Shown here: in pieces, positions 1-9,246 of the stretch | Layout: each line of letters opens with the position of its first letter | Position numbering within the stretch: the stretch's first letter is position 1 | Origin: Alphaproteobacteria bacterium | GTDB lineage: Bacteria > Planctomycetota > Phycisphaerae > UBA1845 | Reading direction: 5' to 3' | Assembly (NCBI GenBank): GCA_028285105.1 | Contig: JANQQE010000013.1 | Span: 62,001-126,000 of the forward strand | Length of the DNA: 64,000 bases | Translations under genes and position numbers: made by a program | The notes under the pieces: generated by a model | Database searches by the model: none | What the model was told of the DNA's origin: nothing | What the model saw: the letters and a program-made list of their open reading frames with translations, nothing else

Positions 1-868
1 TCGCTTCGTAGTCTTCCATCGGAATGTTCTTCCGCTTGGACATCTGCACGATGCGCTTTTCGAGATCGACCATTTTCTTCTTCATCGAAAGCAGCTTCTT
101 CATCAGCGGGGTGATGCGGCTGGTACGAAGCGAAAGCTCTTCGAGTAATTTCGAGATTTTGCGTCGCCGACTGGTCATTTGCGCATCGACTTGGGTGCGG
201 GTCGATGCCGCGACGCGCTTGCGATTAAGCGATTCCCAATCTTCTTCGTTTCGGCAAAGCAATGCCCGCGCCGTTTCGATGTTACCGGGCATCCGCGACA
301 TGATGGTGGTCTTGGCCATCTGCTCGGATGTCAGGATTTTCATGGTGCGGTCAAACGGAAGCGTACCGTTGTGGACGCGCTGAAGAATATCGACGGCCTG
401 TGCCGCACAATAGTCGCTCTCCAAGACCTTTTGGCGAAAAGCCATTCGAGTCAGTTCGATTTTCTTGGCCAGGCGAATTTCTTCTTCGCGGGTCAACAGC
501 GGGATCTCGCCCATCTGCGTCAAGTACATCCGAACCGGATCGTCGATGCGTCGTGCGTTGGTTTCGTCGGGGGTTACCTTCGATTTGTCTTTGGAATCGT
601 CGTCAGCAGTGCCGGCTTTTTTGCGGGGGCCACGACGGGCCTCGATCTTTTCGGCTTCGATCTCGTCGAGCAAATCGATCTTTTGCTCTTCAAAGTGCAG
701 CAGCATCATCTCAAGTTTGTCAGGCGAGACGGCTTCATCGGGGATGGCCTCGTTGACCTCTTCCCACGTGATGTATCCGCGCTTCTTGCCCAACTCGGTC
801 AGTTCGAGCGTACACTTTTCAATCTCTGCGTTGACGTCTTCAAATGTCTTGGTCGCCAATGTCGTCAT
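1..868 (-). CDS. rpoD: RNA polymerase sigma factor RpoD, N-terminal part (cut by window edge)
   Basis: This is the primary sigma-70 factor that directs RNA polymerase to housekeeping promoters. About 289 residues are visible; the C-terminal regions 2-4 lie beyond position 1. The recognisable region 1.2 starts near residue 110 (DDPVRMYLTQMGEIPLLTRE, followed by EEEIRLAKKIE). Before it comes an acidic, charged region 1.1-like stretch with a Lys/Arg-rich linker. The ATG at 868 follows GGAGA at a suitable distance. It lies directly downstream of dnaG on the same strand, the classic macromolecular-synthesis arrangement dnaG-rpoD, here without a neighbouring rpsU. A group 2 sigma factor is possible but less likely given the long N-terminus and the dnaG linkage. 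Confidence 0.9.
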   Translation of the reverse strand, partial: MTTLATKTFEDVNAEIEKCTLELTELGKKRGYITWEEVNEAIPDEAVSPDKLEMMLLHFEEQKIDLLDEIEAEKIEARRGPRKKAGTADDDSKDKSKVTPDETNARRIDDPVRMYLTQMGEIPLLTREEEIRLAKKIELTRMAFRQKVLESDYCAAQAVDILQRVHNGTLPFDRTMKILTSEQMAKTTIMSRMPGNIETARALLCRNEEDWESLNRKRVAASTRTQVDAQMTSRRRKISKLLEELSLRTSRITPLMKKLLSMKKKMVDLEKRIVQMSKRKNIPMEDYEA

Positions 869-1007
869 TCAAAAATCTCCGCCATATTGCCAAGTCAACC
901 GCCACCACAATCGCAGCCAACCCATGCACATGACAAGTTGTAATAGAACTTCGTAGTTCGTCCCTTTGGTTAATCCCTATTGCCACTCAAACTTCATGCC
1001 CAACAGG

Positions 1008-3101
1008 CTACGCCGATCCGCCGACAGGTCCGGATGCGGGCACGCTTGGGGCAAACCCATGTCTTTCCGCGAGCAATTTCTGAAGCTGCTCCAAATGTTG
1101 CGTCGTCTGTTCGTGAGTTCCATTTTCGTCGGCATCATCTGAAACGAATTCGCCCGAATCCTCTGAATGTTGCCCTTTGGGTATTGGGCCATGACTTTTT
1201 GCCGATTCGGTCCGCTCATCCGCATCCTCGGGCCTGTCCGACACAACGATTGGCTCAGCCTCATTTTGCGCAGCGACCTGTCCCCGCAGGGTTTCTCGGT
1301 CAATAACGCTACGAGCCAAACGCTGCCCTTCGCGCACTCCATTCAATCGAAGCAGGCGATGACGCGTGTCCTCGATGACAGCTTGAAATTGCCCCTGACG
1401 CTCACCCTCATAAACGAAATCCGTCACCAACCGGCCCATCGCCGGTTCATCACGGAATCGGTCCATCAGTTCCGAAATCTGAAACTCGCCCAAAGCCTCG
1501 CAAAGTCCTGCGACTTCTTCAGCCAACCGGCGAAGCAGGTCATCTTTCAATCGAAATGCCGCGAACACATCGGCGACCTGCCCGTAGTATCCCGGCTCGT
1601 TCACCAACACTTGAAGCATGCCACGAAGGGCGGCTTGCTCGGCATCGGTTTCGTTGGCACCATCCCTGGCACCATCCTTAGCACCCTCCGACGACTCGGC
1701 AGGCAAACGAACTCCCTCACGCGATGCCGATCGCGCGTGCTGAACCCTGACCTTGCGCTGAGCCGCTTCGAGCAACTTAACGATGTCTTCCGGCGGAACG
1801 GTCAACAAACCTGAAAGCTGGTTGATCACCAACCCCCGCTGGATTGCGTCGAGCGTTCCGTACGATGCCATTTGGGAAACCAGAGAAATGAATGTCTCGA
1901 TGGCCTGTCTCTGTCCCCCACCCCTCATCTCGGCGAACATCTCACATGTTCGACCCCACTTGAATCGTAGCGCGTCAACCGCATCATTCAACAATGAATC
2001 AACGCCATCTGCCCCGTGGGCTGTCAGATAGTCGCTGGGGTCCTTTCCATCGGGCACTTTGGCGATACGGACCGATAAGTTATAGCGCAGCGCCACGCCC
2101 AGGGCACGGTCTGCCGCTTCCTCGCCAGCCGCATCCGCATCGAACAGCAGCACCACCTCGTCCGCCCAACGTCTCAATAACGAAATCTGCTGGTCGGTCA
2201 GTGCCGTTCCCAACGTCGCCACTGCCCGGGTCAGTCCATACTGATGGCATGCAATGCAATCGGTGTAGCCCTCGACCACGATCGCTTGCCGCTTTTCGCT
2301 CATGGGCAGACGGGCTTGGTCGATGCCGTAGAGCATCGTGCCTTTGTCATAAAGCGGCGTGTGCGACGTGTTGAGATACTTCGCCCGATCGCCGACGAGC
2401 GTCCTGCCGCCGAAACCGATGACGCGGTTCATCGTGTCGCGGATCGGAAACATCAGCCGGCCCCGAAAGGTACCGTACAGATTGCTTTGGCTGTTTCCGG
2501 ACTGAGGGTAACGATCGGACGCTCGAATAAGGTCGCCGGCTTGCAGCGCTTTGATATTGATGCCAGCCTTCTTGGCTTGTTCGGGAAGCCAGCCACCGGC
2601 TTCCGGTGCCCAGCCGATCGCGAACTTCTCGACGATTTCATTGGGTATACCGCGTTCGACGAGATAGTCCCGCGCGACCTTGCCCAGTTGCCTGTCAGCC
2701 AGCGCCTTTTGAAACGCCCCCATCGCCCACGCGTTGGCCCGGCCTATATCGCTGCGATCAACGCCGCCCGCCGCTTGCCCAACGCCACCGCGCAAACTTG
2801 CCCGCCGCACTGGCTCCAGATCCACGCCGGCACGGTCGCCCAGAATACGCATCGCCTCGACGAAGTTCACGGCTTCTCGTTGCTGCACAAAACTGAACAG
2901 GTCGCCACCAACCCCGCACCCGAAACATTTGAAAATCTGTTTGCCTGGACTCACGCTGAACGATGGAGTCTTCTCCTCGTGGAACGGACACAATCCGACA
3001 AAGTCTCTGCCGGCGCGCCTGAGGGAGACGTGTTCAGACACAATCTCCACCAGATCAATCCGCTGGCGGATTTCTTCTTTGAGCGCGTCCCAGTCTTTCA
3101 A
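1008..3101 (-). CDS. dnaG: DNA primase DnaG
   Basis: The enzyme makes RNA primers at the replication fork and works with the replicative helicase. The 697-residue protein has an N-terminal CHC2 zinc finger (C38, H41, C59, C62), a primase core, and a Toprim domain with EGYTD and the metal-binding DADAAG motif. The C-terminal part is long and variable, as expected for the helicase-interaction domain, and ends in a Glu/His-rich low-complexity tail. The start is TTG at 3101, preceded by GAGGAATTCA; no in-frame ATG lies nearby, so a weak initiation codon is likely. rpoD follows about 140 bases downstream on the same strand. Confidence 0.95.
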   Translation of the reverse strand: MKDWDALKEEIRQRIDLVEIVSEHVSLRRAGRDFVGLCPFHEEKTPSFSVSPGKQIFKCFGCGVGGDLFSFVQQREAVNFVEAMRILGDRAGVDLEPVRRASLRGGVGQAAGGVDRSDIGRANAWAMGAFQKALADRQLGKVARDYLVERGIPNEIVEKFAIGWAPEAGGWLPEQAKKAGINIKALQAGDLIRASDRYPQSGNSQSNLYGTFRGRLMFPIRDTMNRVIGFGGRTLVGDRAKYLNTSHTPLYDKGTMLYGIDQARLPMSEKRQAIVVEGYTDCIACHQYGLTRAVATLGTALTDQQISLLRRWADEVVLLFDADAAGEEAADRALGVALRYNLSVRIAKVPDGKDPSDYLTAHGADGVDSLLNDAVDALRFKWGRTCEMFAEMRGGGQRQAIETFISLVSQMASYGTLDAIQRGLVINQLSGLLTVPPEDIVKLLEAAQRKVRVQHARSASREGVRLPAESSEGAKDGARDGANETDAEQAALRGMLQVLVNEPGYYGQVADVFAAFRLKDDLLRRLAEEVAGLCEALGEFQISELMDRFRDEPAMGRLVTDFVYEGERQGQFQAVIEDTRHRLLRLNGVREGQRLARSVIDRETLRGQVAAQNEAEPIVVSDRPEDADERTESAKSHGPIPKGQHSEDSGEFVSDDADENGTHEQTTQHLEQLQKLLAERHGFAPSVPASGPVGGSA

Positions 3102-3792
3102 TGAATTCCTCAGAGGATAAAAGCTTGCAGTTGACCGATTCGTTTCGGGTCGGATCGCTTTGATTTCTGAACCCGCTGGCGACCCTAAGCCTGACCCACA
3201 ATACCTACACCGCCCGGCAAAATGACGAATCTACCGAAACCTCCGCCAAGCCACCGAATCTCCCGAATCAGTACCCAAGCGTTCAACGTCTCGTGATATT
3301 TCAAGGGTTCAAAACAAACGGATCGATGCCGAGTCAAGCACCGCCAAAACAAGGGTCTGCGACCGATTCGAAAGCATGTCGCCAATGATCACGTCGCTAA
3401 AGCGAATGACGCCCAAACGCAGATTGCCCAAATGCGTATTGCACGGGAGCCACAGAGAAGCATTAATCTGCCAGCAGTCGCCTAAACAACTGAACACCGA
3501 CACCCCAACCCAAGCCGGTTCACCACTGGTTATTCAATGCTTCTATCTCAACGCTCCAAGAAATCGGGCAAAGCAATGTAGTGTAACACGTTATCGCCAT
3601 TTGGTCAAAAAATAGACCGGAAAAAACTGGCCTTACCATGCTGAAAACAGCCTATTCGACCCGAGCCACCTGCCTACGCCAGCCTGTCGAATGCCCCAAA
3701 TCGCTCATTCGCAGACCCAATGCGCGGAGCATTGGCTGTTCTGTTGAATTCTGTTTGGGTGCGGAGGCGCGATTCCGACCTGAAGATTTTGC
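3102..3792. other. Gene-poor stretch between dnaG and a coiled-coil gene
   Basis: About 690 bases with no convincing coding frame. The short open frames lack a ribosome binding site and show no recognisable composition. I see no tRNA, long repeat or clear terminator. It must hold the promoter for dnaG-rpoD, but I could not single out convincing -35/-10 boxes. Confidence 0.4.
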
Positions 3793-5238
3793 CTATTGAC
3801 CGGTCATGGCCTGAATCGACGCTGCCGTTTCGGTGTCTGAGACGGTGTACCCAAGGAAGTTCAGGAATTCCTTCTGGCTTAGGCGCGGGACGGCTAACAC
3901 GTCTACCTTGGCAAGTTGGGCCTCGTATGCTGCGTAGGCCTTCGCTGCGGCTTGGTACTTGGGGTCGTCCTCAGGATCGACATCTGGCGAGCGACGCGGG
4001 CGCTCAGGCGGTCCGCCCAACACCACAAAATCGACCTTCGCCGACAACTCTGACAAAGTCGAACCGCCCCACTGCTCGATCAGCGAGATGATGTCGCGCT
4101 GTCCCTGAGGGTCGTCGCGGCCATCCCCGTTGATGTCGAATTCGCCCATCACGAAGAACTTGATCGATTGGTGACGGTCGTAAATCGGGTTGGCGATGAT
4201 GTCTTCGGTGAGAATCATCTGGTCGCGCATCAATGAGACGATCTTGCATTCGGCACTGTGCTGATGAATCGCCACGACCTCGATGCGGGCTTTGGGCCGA
4301 CCGTCTTCCGGAATGCCCGAGAGCGCGTCGTACACTGCAAACTCCAGGCCCAATGTCAAGTGATCGTCGCGCCCCAGATCGATATAGACGATGGGGTCGC
4401 CGGGCGAGGCTTTGAGGATGCGACCGTCGCCCATGCGAGCAGTGGCTTTGGGAATTGGCGAAATCTGCGATTGGCCCAACTTGGCTTGAAGTTCCTGATG
4501 CCTCGCCAGCAAGTCGTCGTAGGCCGCCTGGCATTCACGCGTTTCGCCGCGCTGCTTTTGAATGTCGTCAGAACACTGGTCTTTGATCTTTTCGATCTGT
4601 GCGTCGAATGCATCGATCTCTTCATCGCGCTCCGTGCGGTATTCATCGCGTTCTTCGCCAATCTTGACGACGTCGCCCGAAAGCTTGTCCGCAGCATCTG
4701 CAAAATCGGTCTTGCGTCTTTCTTCTGCCTCACGCAAGACTTTCAAATCAGATTGCAATTGAGCAATGCCCTTTTCGGCTTTGTCGCGCGCTTCGGATTC
4801 CGCGCGGAACATGCTGTGCATCGAGTCGAGAGCGGCGAGCATCGTCACGCCTTCAAAATCCGACTTCGATTCGACCTGGGGGTCGGCTTTGTATTTGTCC
4901 AATCGGGAATTCAATTCAGTACGCAAACTGACAACGTTGTCGTCGCGATTACCGCTGATCAGTTCAGCCGTATTGCCGCGTGCAGCTTCGATCAAATCAA
5001 CCATGGTCATGCCCGCATTGGAACTCGCTTCTGAATACTGCGGTAGCGACTGACCTTGGGAAGAAATGACTTTCGCGAGTTGGGCTTTCGCCTTGTCGAG
5101 ATCGTTGACCTTCTGCTCCTGATCCAAATAGATGATGACGAGGAAGACAGTAGACGTCAGCCACAAAGCAACGAAGACGATGAGCCATACGTGGATTGCG
5201 GTCACTCCACCTTGCTGCGGTGCACGGGCAACAGCCAT
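3793..5238 (-). CDS. Membrane-anchored coiled-coil protein with a BRCT-like C-terminal segment
   Basis: Function unknown. The 481-residue protein has one transmembrane helix near residues 14-37, then long charged helical stretches (about 40-60 and 145-255) of coiled-coil character, then a globular C-terminus. Residues 359-409 follow a BRCT-like pattern: a hydrophobic strand FFVMGEF, a helix ending IEQWGG, then VDFVVLGG. Between these sits DINGDGRDD, which resembles a calcium loop. The orientation of the anchor is uncertain. The ATG at 5238 follows GGAG at nine bases and is preferred over an adjacent TTG. The gene appears to be a single transcription unit. The BRCT resemblance is a visual inference only. 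Confidence 0.7.
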   Translation of the reverse strand: MAVARAPQQGGVTAIHVWLIVFVALWLTSTVFLVIIYLDQEQKVNDLDKAKAQLAKVISSQGQSLPQYSEASSNAGMTMVDLIEAARGNTAELISGNRDDNVVSLRTELNSRLDKYKADPQVESKSDFEGVTMLAALDSMHSMFRAESEARDKAEKGIAQLQSDLKVLREAEERRKTDFADAADKLSGDVVKIGEERDEYRTERDEEIDAFDAQIEKIKDQCSDDIQKQRGETRECQAAYDDLLARHQELQAKLGQSQISPIPKATARMGDGRILKASPGDPIVYIDLGRDDHLTLGLEFAVYDALSGIPEDGRPKARIEVVAIHQHSAECKIVSLMRDQMILTEDIIANPIYDRHQSIKFFVMGEFDINGDGRDDPQGQRDIISLIEQWGGSTLSELSAKVDFVVLGGPPERPRRSPDVDPEDDPKYQAAAKAYAAYEAQLAKVDVLAVPRLSQKEFLNFLGYTVSDTETAASIQAMTGQ

Positions 5239-5563
5239 CAAATTAAACTCCGTCTATTTGGGTCTTGAGTTGCTTTTTGAATCAAGGCGACGATCGCGAA
5301 GGCACATCGATCGGTTCAGGGCGCGTCCGGACCCGTCGTGAATACCGATGCCACCACAACCAAACAAAGCCAGTGGCGGCATACTTCGCAGCGGCCAAAG
5401 CTTTATTTTGAAAGGCGTTGCGCACTCTGTCAACACGCAATCACAAGACAGAATGTTTCAAATACCCTCAAAGCGAGCAGACACACCGTAACCTTCCAAC
5501 GATGTTTGACGATGTGGTCGATCAGGAATTGCGAAAGTCAGGCCACCGCGTTCGTGCTTTATT
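5239..5563. other. Intergenic, no gene seen
   Basis: About 325 bases upstream of the coiled-coil gene and downstream of the amidohydrolase gene on the same strand. No plausible coding frame, strong hairpin or repeat was recognised. Confidence 0.4.
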
Positions 5564-6487
5564 TCAAGCGTTTGCGCCGTCATCGGCTGTAATTTCGCTT
5601 GGACCCGGGGCTCGAGGGCCATCGTGACGGATGCCCAAACGGGAGATTGCGTCGCACTCAACAATGCCACGAAGTGCCTCACGCGGGATGCGCGGAAAAT
5701 TGGTGCCCGCGCAGAGGTGGTTTAATCCGTAAAGTGTCTCGATACTTTCCGTGGCTGAGTTGAACGGGAAACCGCTACCGAAAAGCAACTTGTCCATCAC
5801 GCCATACTGGTACGCCGATAGCAACGCCTGATACGCTTCCCACGGCTGATGCAGCAACCAACTGATGTCGGAATAGACATTCGAGTGTTTACCCAAGAGT
5901 ACGAGCGCTTCGCTGGTCCACGGATAACCAAGGTGGGCGATGATGATTTTAAGCTTTGGATACTCGCGGGCGACCGCGTCGAGAAGCAATGGCTGCGCGT
6001 ATTCGAGTTTGCATTCGCTTGAAATCTGGATGCCTTGGTGAAACATCACCGGCAGGCTCAACGAGTCGGCATGATCGTAAACCGCCTCCATGTTGCTGCT
6101 GCTGGGATGCAGGTCCTGGGCTGCCGGCGATACGGCGATTCCCTTCATACCGAGATCGCTGGTTGCACGATCGATTTCCTCGATGGCTTCGTTTCGATTG
6201 GTCGGGTCGATGCCCGCGAAACCGATCAAACGATCGGGGTGCGTCTTGACATAATCAGCGACGGAGTCATTTGAAATATCTGCGCCGAGATAATCGCTCT
6301 TGAAACCGACGACGATCGTCGCGTCGGCAGCGCGGGCAGCCGCATAGTGTCGCGTCACATTCGCACGCGGTTCCTGATCGCCAACACTTCTACCAGACGG
6401 AACACGCGAACGACGCCGAAGCGCCTCGACAGCTCGACCCAACTGACGCGGCGAATCCCAAATGTGCGTATAACAATCAACGATCAT
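5564..6487 (-). CDS. Amidohydrolase-related TIM-barrel protein
   Basis: A predicted metal-dependent hydrolase or decarboxylase of the amidohydrolase-2 (ACMSD-like) family; the substrate is unknown. Visible signs are the N-terminal strand MIVDCYTHIWD (the YTHIW in place of the usual DxHxH), then FAGIDP, a central VMFHQGIQ with the barrel His, and IIAHLGYPW. Near the C-terminus is KLLFGSGFPF, which replaces the common GSDFP, so the usual metal-ligand Asp is missing. The altered first and last metal motifs suggest a changed or lost metal site. The chosen ATG gives 307 residues and begins at the first barrel strand; a longer frame upstream lacks family character. Confidence 0.75.
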   Translation of the reverse strand: MIVDCYTHIWDSPRQLGRAVEALRRRSRVPSGRSVGDQEPRANVTRHYAAARAADATIVVGFKSDYLGADISNDSVADYVKTHPDRLIGFAGIDPTNRNEAIEEIDRATSDLGMKGIAVSPAAQDLHPSSSNMEAVYDHADSLSLPVMFHQGIQISSECKLEYAQPLLLDAVAREYPKLKIIIAHLGYPWTSEALVLLGKHSNVYSDISWLLHQPWEAYQALLSAYQYGVMDKLLFGSGFPFNSATESIETLYGLNHLCAGTNFPRIPREALRGIVECDAISRLGIRHDGPRAPGPSEITADDGANA

Positions 6488-6646
6488 CGACTCGTTTACC
6501 TCGAGCTGCCCGATTTTATTTGCGCCTAAATTGTTTTGAAGTAACGACCTATGGCACCGCGCCGGCAGGCCGCATGGTCCAAATGCTAGCAGAAACTCAC
6601 AGGCCATGCACGCAATCTTTCGATTGCGGTTGGCCGATCGAATCCC

Positions 6647-7795
6647 CTATCTTCTACGCGATGCTGCCAGTCCGCACAACAGCACCACAGGCATGACCAT
6701 GCCCAGAACTCCGCAGCCGCGTGGCGTCGGCGTTTCGATTACGCCGGTTTCGTTCGCTTCCGCGATGATTCGGTTCATCGCCGACTGGGTAATGTCCGCC
6801 GATTTGTCTGAAATTTTTGGGGCAATCACCGAAGAAAGTGCCCGAAATGGACGCCCGAAAACCGCAGCCACGCCCGTACCGCCCGGCTGATTATTGACGC
6901 GACAAAGGACACGGGCCTCAAGTGTGAAGGGATCGTCCGGCTGAGCTGCATATTGGTACGGAATCACCTGACCCGGCAAGATCACGAGGCGGACGTTTCC
7001 GGTCGATTGCAATTGCTCGATCGCGCCGTCGATTCCGATGATGTTCGAAGAAAGCAACATGCCGGGTCCGTCGGTAATGGCGATCAAACCGCCTTGGGTC
7101 GAAACCGAGACTTCCCCGTTGGGCGCACCGGTCACGTCAACCGCGGCGCGGAACACTTCCTCGCCCGCCGTCGATGACGAACCGCCGACCTGCGTGATAA
7201 TGACGATCATTTGAATGTCCAGCCCGCTCAGATCGCCGGATGGATCATCGGCCCATACCAGGACTCCGCCATTTGCAAAAACGTTGCTCCGGACCATGAC
7301 GTCGCCTGGCAACGGTTCTTCGGAATCCGATCCTGTCTCACCGGTGCCACCTTGTGGCACAAAGCCGGAAAGGTCTGATTCGGTAAACACAATGTCGCGC
7401 TCTTCTACAATCTCAGAACTGACTTCATATGACCGAGATGGATCGAGCGAGAAGCAGTCGGCTTCCACACCCCATTCGCCTGGGTTCGCGACCGGCGACA
7501 ATGCCGGATCTCGGAATGTCGCTATACCACGTGCGCCAAATACGCTTTCGCTACCGCCATCGAAGTTACCCAACCCAGACAAACTCTCGATGGGTAGTTG
7601 ACTTGACGTGTTTGGGAAATCTTCGATCGATTGATCCGTCGAACCCGGTTCCCCATCAACGAACTCTGTTGACATTGAATTGATTTGCGAACGAATCGCA
7701 GTGACTTCAGCGTGAACATTCGCCGCCGCCAAAAACATCGAACAAGTCAACACCAACATCACCAATCCGAAGGTGTGTCGAAAAAGAGCTTTCAT
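6647..7795 (-). CDS. Secreted protein with signal peptide and C-terminal sorting-like tail
   Basis: Function unknown. The 382-residue protein starts with a clear signal peptide (MKALFRHTFGLVMLVLTCSM, cleavage probably after NVHA). The mature part is rich in Ser, Gly, Asp and Glu with predicted beta character, typical of exported planctomycete proteins. It ends with a tripartite tail: PRGCG, a hydrophobic stretch, and the basic end AASRRR. That layout resembles membrane-anchoring sorting signals but lacks the PEP motif. The longer reading frame upstream has no signal-like start and was discarded. It lies downstream of the Nramp-like gene on the same strand, about 160 bases away. Confidence 0.7.
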   Translation of the reverse strand: MKALFRHTFGLVMLVLTCSMFLAAANVHAEVTAIRSQINSMSTEFVDGEPGSTDQSIEDFPNTSSQLPIESLSGLGNFDGGSESVFGARGIATFRDPALSPVANPGEWGVEADCFSLDPSRSYEVSSEIVEERDIVFTESDLSGFVPQGGTGETGSDSEEPLPGDVMVRSNVFANGGVLVWADDPSGDLSGLDIQMIVIITQVGGSSSTAGEEVFRAAVDVTGAPNGEVSVSTQGGLIAITDGPGMLLSSNIIGIDGAIEQLQSTGNVRLVILPGQVIPYQYAAQPDDPFTLEARVLCRVNNQPGGTGVAAVFGRPFRALSSVIAPKISDKSADITQSAMNRIIAEANETGVIETPTPRGCGVLGMVMPVVLLCGLAASRRR

Positions 7796-7953
7796 CCGTG
7801 CAGCCTTCAAAAGTGAACTGAATTGGACCCAATCGATTACCCGTCGCTGCGCATTCCAATTCGCCCGTCGGGTGTCGACATTCGTTTTAAGTCTAGACCG
7901 CCGCAAGTGTAAAGTCGAGAACTTCAATTGCAGCCAGCCAGCCTCGCGTACCG

Positions 7954-9201
7954 TCAAAACTCGCTGTAGAGATAAACGCCGGAAAAACACACCAGAAACA
8001 GCAAGCCAGCAATGCTCAATCCGTGAAGCCACGCAGGCGGGCGGGCTTCTACCGGAAGATGCCGCAGGCAAATGGTACGAAGGTTGATATAGGCAAGAAC
8101 GGGCGCGGAAATAAATGCCAATATGGTGACGAAATCGACCAGTTGCCTCATGTGCGAAGTGAAATACGCGATGATCGCGATCGCTCCGGCGCACAGCAAA
8201 ATGTTGAACATCCAATACCACTTCCGCACGTTTGTCGTCTCGCTGCGACTCATGATGCGAATCGACTCAGCCAGTACCCGCGGGTAACCATCAATCACCG
8301 TCAGGGTTGTGCTGAACATGCACGTCAAAGCAGCCGTCAGAATGAACGGCCGACTCCAGTCGCCAAGCGCCTCGGTGTACATCGAAATCAGTTGCGCCGC
8401 GAACGGTCCCGCCTTTTCCTCGACTTCGATACCGCTCGTATACATGACCAATGCGCCGAGGCTGACGAACATGATGGCCATGAACGTCGTGGCGATGTAA
8501 CCGAGATTGAAATCGAACAACGCTTCGCGCATCGTTGGACGGTGACCGGTTTGCATCGTGCGCTCCTGCATCCAAAGCGACGGCCAAGCCGCGATGTCCA
8601 GAGGCGTTGGCATCCAACCCATCAGCGCGACCAGAAATGCGAGCTTCCATTCACCGATCGGCACAAGTTTGAATGCGGCTGGTGAGGCCTTGGTCAGTGC
8701 CGCACCAACAGCGACGGCTGTGCTTAGCGCCAAAAACACCATCATGACTTTCATCAACCTGTCCAGCCACGGGTACCCACCCAGCGCCAACAGCGAAAGA
8801 CATATCGCAACAACAACGATCGCCCACATCGTGACAGACATCGTGCCCGCAAACGCATTCGCCGATAGACCAGCTGTTACCACTGTCACCGCCGCAACGG
8901 TCGGCATTCCTGATCCAAGCGTCACCAGTGCGAAAACTACTAGCGCCCATGTGCCGACGCGCTTGTACCCAACCAGCAAACACTCGCCTGTCGATGACGC
9001 ATAGCGCTGCCCAAACTCAAAAAACGGATACTTGAAAAGGTTGGCGATCAGCACCACGATGAGCAGCGTGAAACCGTAGCCCGCTCCTGCCCGCGTCGAT
9101 TGCACGAGGTGCGACACACCGATCGCAGCGCCGGCAAAAATAATGCCCGGACCGATGGCTTTGAGGATTCCCGACCTGGATTTGGAACTGTCTTGAGTCA
9201 C
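7954..9201 (-). CDS. Nramp-family (divalent metal transporter-like) membrane protein
   Basis: A polytopic inner-membrane protein of about 415 residues with roughly eleven hydrophobic segments, resembling Nramp/MntH carriers. The TM1 region reads GPGIIFAGAAIGVSHLVQST, so the canonical DPGN metal-binding motif is replaced by GVSH. In the TM6 position it has MGWMPTPLD, keeping Met-Pro but lacking the usual His of MPH. These changes mean Mn/Fe transport cannot be assumed; the substrate may differ. The GTG at 9201 after GGAAGA is favoured over a TTG at 9219. The MMPL gene ends 45 bases upstream on the same strand, so the two are probably co-transcribed. Confidence 0.8.
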   Translation of the reverse strand: MTQDSSKSRSGILKAIGPGIIFAGAAIGVSHLVQSTRAGAGYGFTLLIVVLIANLFKYPFFEFGQRYASSTGECLLVGYKRVGTWALVVFALVTLGSGMPTVAAVTVVTAGLSANAFAGTMSVTMWAIVVVAICLSLLALGGYPWLDRLMKVMMVFLALSTAVAVGAALTKASPAAFKLVPIGEWKLAFLVALMGWMPTPLDIAAWPSLWMQERTMQTGHRPTMREALFDFNLGYIATTFMAIMFVSLGALVMYTSGIEVEEKAGPFAAQLISMYTEALGDWSRPFILTAALTCMFSTTLTVIDGYPRVLAESIRIMSRSETTNVRKWYWMFNILLCAGAIAIIAYFTSHMRQLVDFVTILAFISAPVLAYINLRTICLRHLPVEARPPAWLHGLSIAGLLFLVCFSGVYLYSEF

Positions 9202-9246
9202 GCAATTCTTCCGATGCAACGGACCGGCGGTGCAGACTGTAGCGAG

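Noticed and set aside
179..956. Several plus-strand open frames across the first kilobase
   Set aside because: They are antisense to rpoD, whose reading frame shows clear sigma-70 motifs on the minus strand.
1983..3120. Long plus-strand frames opposite dnaG (up to 286 residues)
   Set aside because: They run antisense to conserved primase domains and have no recognisable composition.
4258..5053. 258-residue plus-strand frame
   Set aside because: Antisense to the coiled-coil gene; its Phe/Leu-rich make-up is the complement of Glu/Lys codons.
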